Below, one piece after another: positions 24,150 through 34,190 of a stretch of 64,000 nt of DNA. The position numbers were made by a program, and so were the translations under genes. The stretch comes from Isoetes taiwanensis. Lineage: Eukaryota > Streptophyta > Lycopodiopsida > Isoetales > Isoetaceae. The notes under the pieces are model-generated. The model was given only the letters and a program-made list of their open reading frames with translations, was not told the origin of the DNA and did not search any database. The DNA is taken from the NCBI GenBank assembly GCA_021234155.1, contig JAJEKV010000011.1:12561255-12625254 (forward strand), in the 5' to 3' direction. How positions within the stretch are numbered: position 1 is the stretch's first letter; each line of letters begins with the position of its first letter.

Positions 24150-25200
24150 GCTCTCTTTAGAAACGTTTTGGTACAACTCTAATACACCATAACACACAAA
24201 AAATCATTTATATAAAACTCTTCATGGTTATAGTTTAGCTAGAATGATACATTGTTTGTAGCTGAAGGATTTGTCATTGTTGCTATAGGAGAATCCTTGA
24301 CAATGATGCTCTACACCATACCTCTTCCTCACCACTCTAAATATGCAAGGGAACACCTAAAGCATGCATGATAAACATTTTAAATAATCCAAAATCCTCT
24401 TTCAGACAAAATGTGCATACTGTATGGATACTAAATAGTATACCACTTAGAATACATTGGCAAAATAGAAGAAGTACAAATGTACGCTTAGGTAGAAAAC
24501 AAGATAGAAACCACTAAACAAGTCAATGTACATAACACAATTTATAATTACAAATATGAATCATGCTCTAAAAGTAGTGCACAATTAGATATAATAGTTG
24601 GAAATACTAGTTATTGTAAAAAATTATGCTCAAAATCCGTAATGGCTTTAGAGATTGAAACAAGTATATTAAAAAAACACGATATAAACTAATATAGTAG
24701 ACTGCTAACAAGCATAGTGAATAAGCATGTGCCAAAAACCATAATACACTTTCAAAATCAAACATGGTTTTTGAACTAATAAAAAAAAACTTGGGAGGAT
24801 TAATATAACATGTCATGGGTTGGATAAAACAAGGCAAAATATAATCTACATCTCATTTTTACCTTGGCGGTATAAATCTACACCGAGACTAGGAAAAGTT
24901 TTTGTGAAGGAAGCTTTGGGATTTTTATATTCTAATGAATGCAGGAGTTTCTTGATGTGGGAGTTTCTTAGAGCATGAGTTTCTTTTGAAGATGGAAGAA
25001 AAAAGCATTTAGAGTTTTGTTGGTGCGGCCAGTCTACAGCTCAATCGGACTCCTTGCTTCTACAGCTCTGTCGGACTTCTACATCAGGATTCGCATACAT
25101 AAGCTTTATATGCAAAGATTCGCAGGATCTTATTGGCATATATAAACTTTATAGCAGGATACATAAGCTTTATAGCCTAATTTAAGTTTTCTGCAATTTT
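24150..25200. other. No gene seen
   Basis: AT-rich noncoding sequence. The only notable item is the diverged palindrome near 24867. Confidence 0.4.
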
Positions 25201-25202
25201 CT

Positions 25203-25645
25203 ATGATGCAGCAAAAATGGTTGTCATCTTCAAAACCTAATCTGGTGAAAACTGTTGTTGTACTAGTTGATGCAGAAGCTCGATCAGAGGTTTGACTTTG
25301 TTATTTTAGCTTATATTTGATTTTAGTTGACTGATGGTTGTGTATCAGCAGGTTAGAGAATGGTTGAATTTTTCCAGCAGCGTTGCACGAGGAAAGTTGC
25401 AAATGCTTAATGTTTGGTCCCTTGAGTTGTCTCCAAACATAAATGTCCTCCGTTTGAAGAGGAAATTGAGGAAGGTTTTTGGAGTATCTCGGTATAATGC
25501 ACCCCTGTTTTTTCAGCCTATTTACATTTCTTGTTCAATCTTACTGCTCATTCTTGCATAGCATGTTTTTGAAAAACTCTTGTTTGATCATTTGCAGATA
25601 TTTCCACTGTGCACGACTCAAAACTCAAGATATTGCTCTTCTTGA
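25203..25645 (+). CDS. Unrecognised small three-exon gene or fragment
   Basis: Exon 1 (25203-25289) starts MMQQKWLSSSKPNLVKTVVV and ends GAG before GT. Exon 2 (25352-25474), after ATCAGCAG, is exactly 41 codons in phase 0 (VREWLNFSSSVARGKLQMLN and on) and ends AAG before GT. Exon 3 starts at 25598 after TTTGCAG and reads IFPLCTTQNSRYCSS to a stop. Consistent phase and good splice sites support a real gene of about 85 aa or a piece of one. No family is recognised. The alternative frame of exon 3 (ARLKTQDIALLENLKR) is also open, so the 3' structure is uncertain. Confidence 0.4.
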
Positions 25646-25958
25646 GAATTTGAAAAGGTTTAGTATGCTATGATTAGTACTGCCTGATGTGCTGCTATTA
25701 AGCAACTCAGTGCTTCCCAACTTTGCAACTGTATGAGGCCTTATCCTCCCCAATATTATGGCGCTGCTCGACAAGTTGGTAGGAGATATGGCATCTCCTC
25801 CTTGCTGAGCCTGTCATTCAGTTTTAACTACTTATAAGTATACATGTAGCAATAAACCAGGCTTCCATTTCAATGGATGTTTAGCTCTTTTGACATGTTT
25901 TATGTTCTGCCATATAACATACAGAATAAGTTATTTTTATCTTCTTATCAAGTGTGCA

Positions 25959-26204
25959 TCATATACTTAGCTCATTGTTTTGGTCCACTGCCTCACTATT
26001 CAATTGATTCAATCCAGGCAACACTGTACCATTTAGCTCTTCATCCTTTAGTTCGCTTACAACTCGAACACCCTCTACTGCTTTCGGATTTGCCGTCATG
26101 ATTGATTGCCATCTGTGCAAATCAGCTCTAATTCCTGATGCTTTATGCTCCATCAACTCAATCTTTCTATTGATATCAGTTTTTCTATCCTCGTTTGCTT
26201 GCAA
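25959..26204 (-). pseudogene. Open helical fragment, no ATG
   Basis: An 81-codon open frame on the minus strand, rich in charged residues and likely helical (DINRKIELMEHKASGIRADL, then a VRVVSELKDEELNG stretch). It lacks an ATG at its start and may be an exon of a larger decayed gene on this strand. Not recognised. Confidence 0.25.
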
Positions 26205-26329
26205 TCATTGCTTAGCTGATGTTGCAGCCAACCATTCCTTTACAAGTCTGCAATAGTCTGCAAAACAAAACACTACATATATGTCAGCCTCCCAATATAA
26301 TAAGCCACATACTGATGGAAGACCACAAT

Positions 26330-26930
26330 CACACACCACACAGCACAAGGTACTCTCTACACACCACACCACACAACACGTTGCACACGCCATACAACAT
26401 GTTGCACTATCACCACTATTGGCGGCACAATAACCTACACCACACCACACACCACGCAACACAGTACACACCACACAACACGCTGCATGCACTACACAAC
26501 ATAGGCTGCACTATTACCACTACTGGCGGCACAAAACCTACACTACACCACACACTACACAACATAGTACACACTACACAACATGATGCAAGCACCACAC
26601 TACATTCACCACTATTGGCGGACAAAAACCTACATCGCACCACACACCACATAACATAGTACAAACCACACAACATTCACTACTATTAGCGGCACAAAAC
26701 CTACACCACACTACACCACACCACACAGTACATACCACACAATACAGTGCATACACCACACAACATTCACCACTATTGGCGGCACAATAACCTACACCAC
26801 ACCACACATCACACCACACACACATACCACACAACACGGTGCATACACCACACAACGTAGGCTGCACTATTACCCCACAACACAGTACATACCACACAAC
26901 ATGATGCATACACTACACAACATACACTGA
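26330..26930. repeat. CACA-rich minisatellite
   Basis: About 600 bp of ACCACACAACA-type sequence, organised in longer units that each carry CACTATTGGCGGCACAA followed by CCTACACCACACC. The GGCGG word recurs near 26421, 26525, 26618, 26685 and 26777, so units are about 67-104 bp. Strand asymmetry is strong, with almost no G on the plus strand outside the GGCGG words. Confidence 0.85.
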
Positions 26931-27055
26931 TTCTTGAAGTGCATTTGAGGTTACCTTTTCTGTGTTGATAGAAACAATCTAGGTCAAGGTTGAGATCTTT
27001 TTTCTATTGTAATACAACTAATACTTGAACATACCTGCAATGGCATATTTTGATC

Positions 27056-27584
27056 TCAGAACATTGCTCTGCTTTTCTGTTTTGATTGTGAGTTCAGATT
27101 GAATATGTGGTCTAGAGTGGTTTTGTCCCTATCATCTTCATCATCCACGTCACTTTTACTATTTTCTTCCTGCTCAGGTTGGATTTGCCTATGCTTTCTC
27201 TTGGGTCTAGAAGAAGTGGCCTCTGCTTTCTCATCAAGAATTCTATAATAATCCAAGAAGCTCTTCCAATTAGCAGCCTCCCCCTTTATATGCAGATAAT
27301 AAGCCACTGCCCAGGTTCCAGGAGCCATTCCACCCCATGTATGTGGCTTCCATGTAATTCTTTTGTAAATTTGTATGAACTCTTTATATTGTTCATCGCT
27401 CATATTCTTCAACTCGTACAAGAAAACATATGCCTTAATTTTTCTGTTTGAACAAAAAATACCTGTAGCCAGATTTATTTGAAACTTTGTTACCCCAAAG
27501 CTTCTTTAGATCTTCATGGGGCACAATCTCTTTTTTGAGGAGAGATTTCATCGTGTAACCACCGGCATTCAATTCTGACTCCAT
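27056..27584 (-). CDS. Unrecognised gene, two open blocks
   Basis: The minus-strand ATG at 27584 opens MESELNAGGYTMKSLLKKEI and on to NKVSNKSGY. A second block reads AYVFLYELKNMSDEQYKEFI, WKPHTWGGMAPGTWAVAYYL and an acidic tail with a basic KRKHRQ patch, ending at a TGA (27058-27056). The two blocks are one frame apart. Removing the 19 nt between TACAG and AAAAATT, which begins GT and ends AG, restores a single frame of about 165 codons. Nineteen bases is far below the usual plant intron minimum, so a frameshift is likelier. I do not recognise the family. The tail looks nuclear. Confidence 0.45.
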
Positions 27585-27884
27585 TTGGATTCAATCGGCA
27601 AGAAGCGGAAAAAAAAAATAGAAGAAGAAGTGATTATTTCCTAATTCGAAATGAGGGACAATGATGTGGCATAAAATTCAAAATAACTGACGCTCATTAA
27701 CTCGCACTCCCGCAATCTCTGCTTCGGTATGAACCACCCGATTCTACCACAAAGAAGGTGCAAAAATGTGGCGCGTTTTTGATACACCACAGTGTGCTTT
27801 TACCCGTTGTAAGCTTTCATAATATAATTTTTTGAAGGACAAACTTGAATCATTCTTCCTTTTCTTCTTCAATATAGACATAAA

Positions 27885-27914
27885 CTAGTAAATACGTGCT
27901 TGGCGTTGCCGAGC
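27885..27914 (-). mobile_element. Helitron 3' terminus, minus strand
   Basis: Read on the minus strand: GCTCGGC, loop AAC, GCCAAGC (one mismatch in the stem), then ACGTATTTA and CTAG (27888-27885), followed by T. It has the same layout as the three plus-strand Helitrons. The element body therefore extends to the right of 27914. Confidence 0.75.
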
Positions 27915-28000
27915 TAATGTTATGAGGTGCATTTTTTAGTTGTGTATAGATTAACGTGAATCACGCATAGACTGAAGTTGTTAGAATCCATCTTAAAGTG

Positions 28001-28290
28001 TTCAAAATGGTTGGAATTGTTTGTGAATATTGGTAGTATGAGGTTGTTGAGAATCCACTTGGCAAGTCGAGGTTGCTAATGTGTTGGTAAGAGAGTGTTC
28101 AAAATGGTTGGAGTTGTTTATGAATATTGGTAGTGTTTGTCAATATTGGTAGTATGAGATGCGAATTGACAAGGCGGGGTTCCTAAGGTGTTGGCAGCAG
28201 AGTGTTTAAAATGGTTGGAGTTGTTTGTGAATATTGGTAGTGGGAGATTGTCGAGGCATCAATTAGCGAGGCGGGGATGCTAAGATGTTG
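28001..28290. repeat. Three imperfect tandem units of about 100 bp
   Basis: GTTCAAAATGGTTGGARTTG recurs at about 28000, 28097 and 28204, each followed by TTGTGAATATTGGTAGT and a variable GGCGGGGWTGCTAA-type end. It lies inside the presumed minus-strand Helitron. Confidence 0.8.
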
Positions 28291-28794
28291 AAAGGATAGA
28301 TTGCTGCGGAGCATTATTTTTGTGAAACCAAGTCACTTCCTTTATATTTGTAGGATTAGTTTGTCGCAATAACTCCACCCTAGTGCATCTATATTTCTGA
28401 ATTGTAAATAGATGATTATATTGTCAATAACATTGTTGGGTTTCTTACCAAGGCCTATTCCTCTTTTTTTTCTTCCTAAGGCATTTTACATTAGGACATT
28501 TTGCCCACTTGAATAGGACCCAAGTTCTATATATCAATAGAAGTTGTCATTTAAGAATCCACCATATAATATCTTGCCATATAAAAACTACCTTCTGGAT
28601 GGTTTGACTAAAAGTGGTGGTCATAGTGAGTACTATAAACTAACATTGTAATTATGAGAGGAGGGGAGTCTCATCGACAATCAAAGCAATGGCACTTAAA
28701 TTCTCCCATGTAGAAAGGCATTGGCATTGTAATAGAAATTCTTGCCCACATATAAGTTTTGAAAAATGTGTCATCATGGGCGACAACATTGTCG
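28290..28794. other. No gene seen
   Basis: AT-rich sequence between the tandem units and the SINE, with no supported ORF. Confidence 0.4.
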
Positions 28795-28808
28795 AAAAAG
28801 GCCATTAC

Positions 28809-28955
28809 TTTTTTTTTTTTTTTTTGTTGAAGGCAAGGTTGGTGGGACTTGCACCCACCCACGTCCCCCACCCGATGGTAGCCAGTGGGTTTTGAACCCT
28901 GGTGGGGATTACCCCAATCCAAGGCCTTACCACTAGACCACCACTGCGATGGGCC
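28809..28955 (-). mobile_element. tRNA-derived SINE, minus strand
   Basis: Minus strand: GGCCCATCGCAGTGG start, A box TGGTCTAGTGG (28940-28930), B box GGTTCAAAACC (28898-28888), then a short body ending CTTGCCTTCAAC and a poly(A) tail (T-run 28809-28825). Flanking AAAAAGGCC occurs at 28795-28803 and 28957-28965, a likely target duplication. The tRNA-like part is well preserved, including the D- and T-arm regions. Confidence 0.88.
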
Positions 28956-28965
28956 AAAAAAGGCC

Positions 28966-30060
28966 TACACAACTTGAGAAGCAGCATAAAGCCCACGCAC
29001 TTGGCATCTTCACATTATGTGTAGCATCATGTGTTCTTGTGTTGCATCATGGCTTTCTTATCTTAACAATGTTGTCATGATTTGCAAAATAATCCTTATG
29101 ACAAATAAAGGCTATAGAAAAAAATGATTCTGATTTTTTTTTAATATGTACAAACTCATGCTATCATTTTCTGATTTTTTTTTTTTTTTATATCAATGTA
29201 ACTTGATCTTTCAAAAGAAGCAGTATATGTCCAAGTTATTCCATATTCTTGTGTAACATCATGGGCCTTCCTAACAATGTTGTCATGATCTATATTATAG
29301 TCCTTATAACAAATAAAAACTACTAAAGTAAAAAAAAAAATGATTCTGAGTTTTTTTCATACATACCAACTCATACTCTCATTGTAACTTGGATCTTTCA
29401 AAAGCTGTAAAATGAATAGGATGCAAGAAAAAAACATACATCAGCATAAATGTGATGGATTTGAACCATCAAGTCACCTCCAGTTTTATTCAAATGAAGT
29501 AAGAAAGCTACTTAGTTGCCTGACATAGTTATAGTCATCTTGCACCGTTGTATCATGTATGGAAGTAGTAGAATGGCCAAGCAACTATTTCTGGATCACA
29601 AACGCACCATTAAAATGAATTGAATACAATAGAATAGAGCTATGATTGAAAGTTATATTGTCTCAATATTTCAATATATGCAGCTTAAATGTGTCGACAT
29701 CTGTAATACAAAAGCAATGGTTGCTAATGAAAATCTAGATATAAATAAAGACTGCATATCTTAATAACTTATACCTAACACAAAACAACAGATAAAGTAA
29801 TGCCATATTTTGAAGAACCATAATAAAAAATGGATGTTTTAGAAAGTATTATGCTCTTGAAGCCAGAGCAAAAATAGTTTGATTATCCTGGTTATCTATA
29901 GAATAAAGAACATTGCACATACATTATTCAGTGTGAACAGTCCAATAAGGTACTACTCTTTCATCTATTCTTATGATACTGTTTTTCAGTTCAAACTGCA
30001 AGGATCTAAGATTCTAAGAGCTGAAAGTTCAAGCTTACTCAAATTCTAAGATGATAGGAA
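28966..30060. other. No gene seen
   Basis: AT-rich. Two related blocks (29090-29200 and 29270-29400) share GATTCTGA followed by a T-run, and ATGTTGTCATGAT, showing a diverged local duplication. No ORF is supported. Confidence 0.4.
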
Positions 30061-30215
30061 GGAAGGAAGGAAGGAAGGTATTTTTATCGTCCACGGAGAC
30101 CAATCGATCTATGGGACCCAATACAAAAGCGCAGCAAGCGGATTACTACCCGGATTAAAAAACCCCCGCCCCGAAGGGTTTTCGAGGGAAAAACCGTGGC
30201 AGCAATGAGCCTGCT

Positions 30216-30795
30216 GACCAGTGTTGTATAAATACGCGTATTTTACATATACTAAACGTATTTTTCGAAACAAACGTATTATACGTATGTATGATAAAAA
30301 CGTTGGTCAAAAATTTAGTAGTTTTTTTATCCTTGCTTTTTTTTTTTAATATAACATATTATATTTGTTAATATCTAAGGTAAGTCTTCTTTTTTCTTCC
30401 ATTCATACGTTTCTCTGTTGCCCTAGACGCCGCTTGGACGGAGTAGATGATCATGGGCCTGAGATGACAAGGTGAAGACTCCAAATCATGTTCAGTTGTC
30501 TTGCTTGCTTCCTTGAATGCTTCTTAGCCACCTCACAATGATCTTGGATAGCATCCTCCACAGATAGGCAAATAATAGGCTCATCAAGCAGGTAGATTTC
30601 TGATTTACCAAAAAAAAAAAGGGAGAAAAAAAAAGTTTTTGTAAAATACGTTTGTATTGATACATACTTGTAGAAAACGTATGCATACGTATTTTTTACA
30701 TACGTACAAAACATTTGGGACAACATTGCTGCTGACAAACTGTTCCAATATACGAAATACAAAAACACACAAATATATACACTCATGTACCATAC
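30216..30795. mobile_element. AT-rich insertion with ACGTAT-rich ends
   Basis: This block separates the LINE C-terminal coding region from its 3' UTR, and it is missing from the other copy of the family near 13500. Its left (30230-30300) and right (30645-30715) parts carry AAACGTAT, TACGTATG and AATACGTTTGT words in inverted relation. Between them a minus-strand open frame (EIYLLDEPIICLSVEDAIQD and on) follows an acceptor-like TTTGGTAAATCAG. Ends and target duplication are not resolved. Confidence 0.45.
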
Positions 30796-30808
30796 CCATA
30801 GTGCCTGA

Positions 30809-31297
30809 TTAGCGAGCACCCAGGCGGGGGCAAAGGTGGGCTCGCAGATCCAGTACCTCCTGAATGTACGACCCTAGGGCACGTACTGATGGTGTGTTCA
30901 TCAGCAAATGTAGGGGCAAGTCCGGCGATACTAAGGGAACGTATCTGGCCCGGATCTGACTGAATCCGGGGCAACTCTGGAAAGTGTGAGACTCATCTTC
31001 AATGGCACCCATTTGACAGCACTGACAGAGCCTGTCTTGGCGGGGCTCCTCAATCCACCTGCCCGCCTCGGATCGCGAGATGGTGGGCACCAGGTCGCGA
31101 ATGGAGGCAACGAAGTCCCCGGCGCTTTTCGTGGGCACCGGGAATGCAGTAGATTCAAGGGTCCCGCCAACGCGGGTTGATGTGCTCCCTTGTAATGGGC
31201 CGCTTTTGACCTGCTCTAGAGCACCGGTCCCGAGCTTACCAAAGGAAGCAAGCGCCCGTATATTCCCCGCTAGCCGCCACGATCGACCCTCGTCCAC
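30809..31297 (-). pseudogene. LINE C-terminal region with Cys/His motif
   Basis: Contains CQCCQMGAIEDESHTFQSCP, a C-x2-C-x9-H-x4-C arrangement as in the zinc-binding region after many plant LINE RTs. It is thought to bind nucleic acid during target-primed reverse transcription. This 163-codon stretch is open to a stop at the LINE 3' UTR, but upstream frames are broken. Confidence 0.75.
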
Positions 31298-31699
31298 CTT
31301 GACGCATTTGTGCTCCCGCCGCGCTCCATCTGGCGAACCACTGATCTCTCTTACCCCTCCAACAGGCCCTGAGCCACTGCGGGCCTATTGCCACAGCGGA
31401 AGCCAGGTCGCGGGAGCCGAGCATCACCCATATTAACCACTTTCAAAGTAGACGATGTGTCTATCAAGGGCTACTGGCGGCAAGAATCCGGTTTCTGCAA
31501 AGATAACTGATAGGGGATCAAGGTTTTCACCCCAAGTGCCCGTGCCAAAATGCCTTCGCATCTGCTCCAAGTCATTCCAGTCGGACCAAGGCCTCAAACC
31601 TCGATCCCGCATGTATGGACAAAGCTCGACCAAATACCAAAACACGTGATCGATGGCCCCAATCATAGAGCTCTCCTCGGTGACTGTTCTCCATGGCAT

Positions 31700-32600
31700 A
31701 AAGCGCTTCAAATTGTCGTCACCAAGAAGCGGATGGACGCCTCCCAACAGAGCGAAGAGGGGAACTCCACCCCTAGGTACTTGTAGGGTGGGCGTGACCT
31801 CCACAGCCGCCCCTCGATATGTGAGTGCGGGAGGCGGGGTGGCGTGAAGAGGATATAGAACCACCCCGTCTTGACCGATTCACGCCATGTCGTCAGAAAT
31901 CCCCGCGTAATATGTCTAGGGCATCCGTGATGAGATCGCATAGCTTCGGGATGTGGGCGGGAAGGTCAACATCGCCCCGCATAAATGAGCCGGGCGGATG
32001 ACCCGTGCAAAAGCCGTATGCCATCCCCCATGCTCGCAGAAGCCGTGGCTCTAATTGGTCAATGTAGAGGCCAAAAGTGTTGGTGAGAGGGGCAGCCCCT
32101 CCGACCTCGACATACTACCGGTGAATGCTTGGCCGCCGGCCGTATCCTACCAAAACAACTCTCATACAGCCTCAGTATATGGCATTCTCGCATGACAGCA
32201 GCGACAGCCCCAATTGACGCAGCTTAGCCTACGCCTTTTCCCCGAGGGACCGTGATCGAAAGCTTTCTAAGTCCACAAAGCAGAATACAAGTCCTCGCCG
32301 ATGGTTTCGGGCCGCCTTCAATCGCCCCAGCAGTGTAAAGATATGGTCAATTGTTGAATGGAGGGGTCTAAAGCTTGCTTGTGTGAGGGCTCGCACATCC
32401 ATGCCTCTCGCCGGGGTCAATCGCCGCCGAGAATGCCGACCAACAAATTGGCAAATAATCGAATCGACCATGATCGTCCGGGTAATTGGCGACAAAGGTG
32501 GGTCGCCTTTGCCTTTGTGAATGGGGACAACCCCGCTTGGGTCCATTGTCTGAGGAAACCTTCCCGCAATGCTCATTGAACAGGTAGTGAGGATCGACAC
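31700..32600 (-). pseudogene. LINE reverse transcriptase remnant
   Basis: RT motifs in order: VVPIHKGKGDPP (finger motif), ALTQASFRPLHSTIDHI (Q-x-F-R-x7-D), LVFCFVDLESF (catalytic motif A, normally FVDxxKAFD), a degenerate site at 31985-31968 reading FMRGDVDL where F/YADD is expected, and YKYLGVEFPSS (thumb). Loss of one catalytic Asp and several frameshifts mean no active enzyme is made. Confidence 0.8.
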
Positions 32601-33559
32601 CAGCCGCCGCCCTGCCCATTTGAGTAACTCGCCTCGATACCGGCCGAGGTCACCGCCTTCCCATTAGCCACCAAGGTGTGCCCTCCACAACATCCTCCTT
32701 CACGAGAACCAATGGGGAGTCATCCCCGGGGGTATGGACGAGCGCGCCCCTCGGGTGGGTCATAGAACCGCTGCAAGTACCGCCCCCATTGCCCGTGTGA
32801 TGTCCCCGTAGGCTGGGCTGGTCTTCAAGCACTCAAGGCCAAAAGGTTCGAGGATGAGTGTCCAAAGAGGCCGAACATCTCCCCCTGGTGCCCGGCAAGG
32901 TACCGCCTTTGTCTCCTTCCGATGGACGCCATCGCGGTGGTGGCCTCGCAAGCTGGTACCGGATCCGTAATGTGACGGAAGCCGGCGCTATGCGTTTTTA
33001 CACTCCGCATCAAACCACCGACACGCTGAAAGGTTGATGTCCCCGAAGCGGCTACGCGAGGGGGTCTCCCCAAAACACCTATCTCCCCGCATCCCGTAAT
33101 AGCTCGGGCCAACCGGGTTTGTCCGCCGCTTCTAGTGTGGGGTCCGCAAATTGCCGGCAGGCCCCATGAGCATCTCGGGCGTAGTCCTTCCGCCATAATC
33201 CATCGCAACTAAGGATGTCGAGGGCTGGCATAGTGGGTTCCGGGCGGCTTGCCAAGCCATGTCCAAATAAAGTGGGAGGTGAGCCGAGTCGACCTCCTCA
33301 TCCCGACCGCTCGGTGCCCACCCTAAACGACCGATGAGATGCATATCTTGCGCAACTACGGCACATATAGTCCACCACACTAGACCCTCCCCCCGATTGT
33401 CCCCGTCTGCAGTGCACTTGTGAGAAGCAGCCACCGTGGATGTGCCATTGCAAATTATCAAGTCAAAAATACGCGATAGCAGAGCAATCACCGTCGCCAA
33501 AGCGTGACTGACTGACCGTCATCCGATCCTCGTGGGCCGTTGCCTCAAGGGCGAAGGCC

Positions 33560-34075
33560 GCAGACATCGCCGCCGTAGGGGTCAAGTCTCATGGGCTGCT
33601 CTACTCCCGCGTCCGCATTGAAATCCCCAAGAAGGACGCACTTACCCAACTCGCTTGTACCGGCCAGATGCCATCATATAGATCAACATAAGGGTCCATC
33701 CTATCCGCATCGGAGTGGCTGCGATAGAAAGTGCTCTCTGTGTGAGGGAAATAACAGGCGGCCAGAAAAAGAGGGTTGCCACTGGTATTATGCACACGAA
33801 CCCACAAGTACCGGGTTGTGTCCGCATGCGCTTTCCTCGAGGGTAACCAAATGTGCCAAGGTTGTCCGGTAGTAGCAAGCAACCCCACCATGACCCCTCT
33901 GTCTTATACATGTATTGAAGACCGAGAAATGTTGGTAACCTGGCAGATCAGATAGCCTGTGCCTGGCATGCTCCCATGTCTCCATGAGAAAGATGAGATC
34001 CATATTGGCTGCCACGGACTGTCCCCCTTCTGCCAAGAGAAGCCTCGACAATTCCATGAGACCACCCGGAGGCAC
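33560..34075 (-). pseudogene. LINE APE-type endonuclease remnant
   Basis: Starts near NMDLIFLMETWEHARHRLSD, continues RQRGHGGVACYYR and, after a frameshift, WVRVHNTSGNPLFLAACYFP. The motif GDFNAD, conserved in apurinic endonuclease-like LINE nucleases, is encoded at 33628-33611. In active elements this domain nicks the target. Here it is split over at least two frames. Confidence 0.8.
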
Positions 34076-34190
34076 AATTCCTATTTGTCAGCAGCAGTGG
34101 TATGCGCAGCCTGAGTCGCGGGGGGAGGACGGGAAGCAGAGGTTGAGTGATGGAATGGTGCAAAAGTTCTTAAAATGTGATACTTGATGT

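Larger units (their letters stand above)
30061..34190 (-). mobile_element. Decayed LINE with endonuclease and RT
   Basis: Minus strand order: APE-type endonuclease (34075-33560), a degenerate linker, reverse transcriptase (32600-31960), thumb (31941-31700), a C-terminal Cys/His motif (31297-30809), a 3' UTR with the same hairpin as the LINE at 12300-13675, and a 3' tail of GGAA/TTCC repeats at 30057-30078 instead of poly(A). Frameshifts occur throughout and the catalytic RT motif is lost, so the copy is inactive. Its 3' UTR is interrupted by an AT-rich block (30216-30795). Confidence 0.9.

Noticed and set aside
26205-26909. Cys/Val-rich minus-strand ORFs as secreted Cys-rich peptides
   Set aside because: They are translations of the CACA minisatellite in all frames. 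There is no signal peptide or defined Cys spacing.
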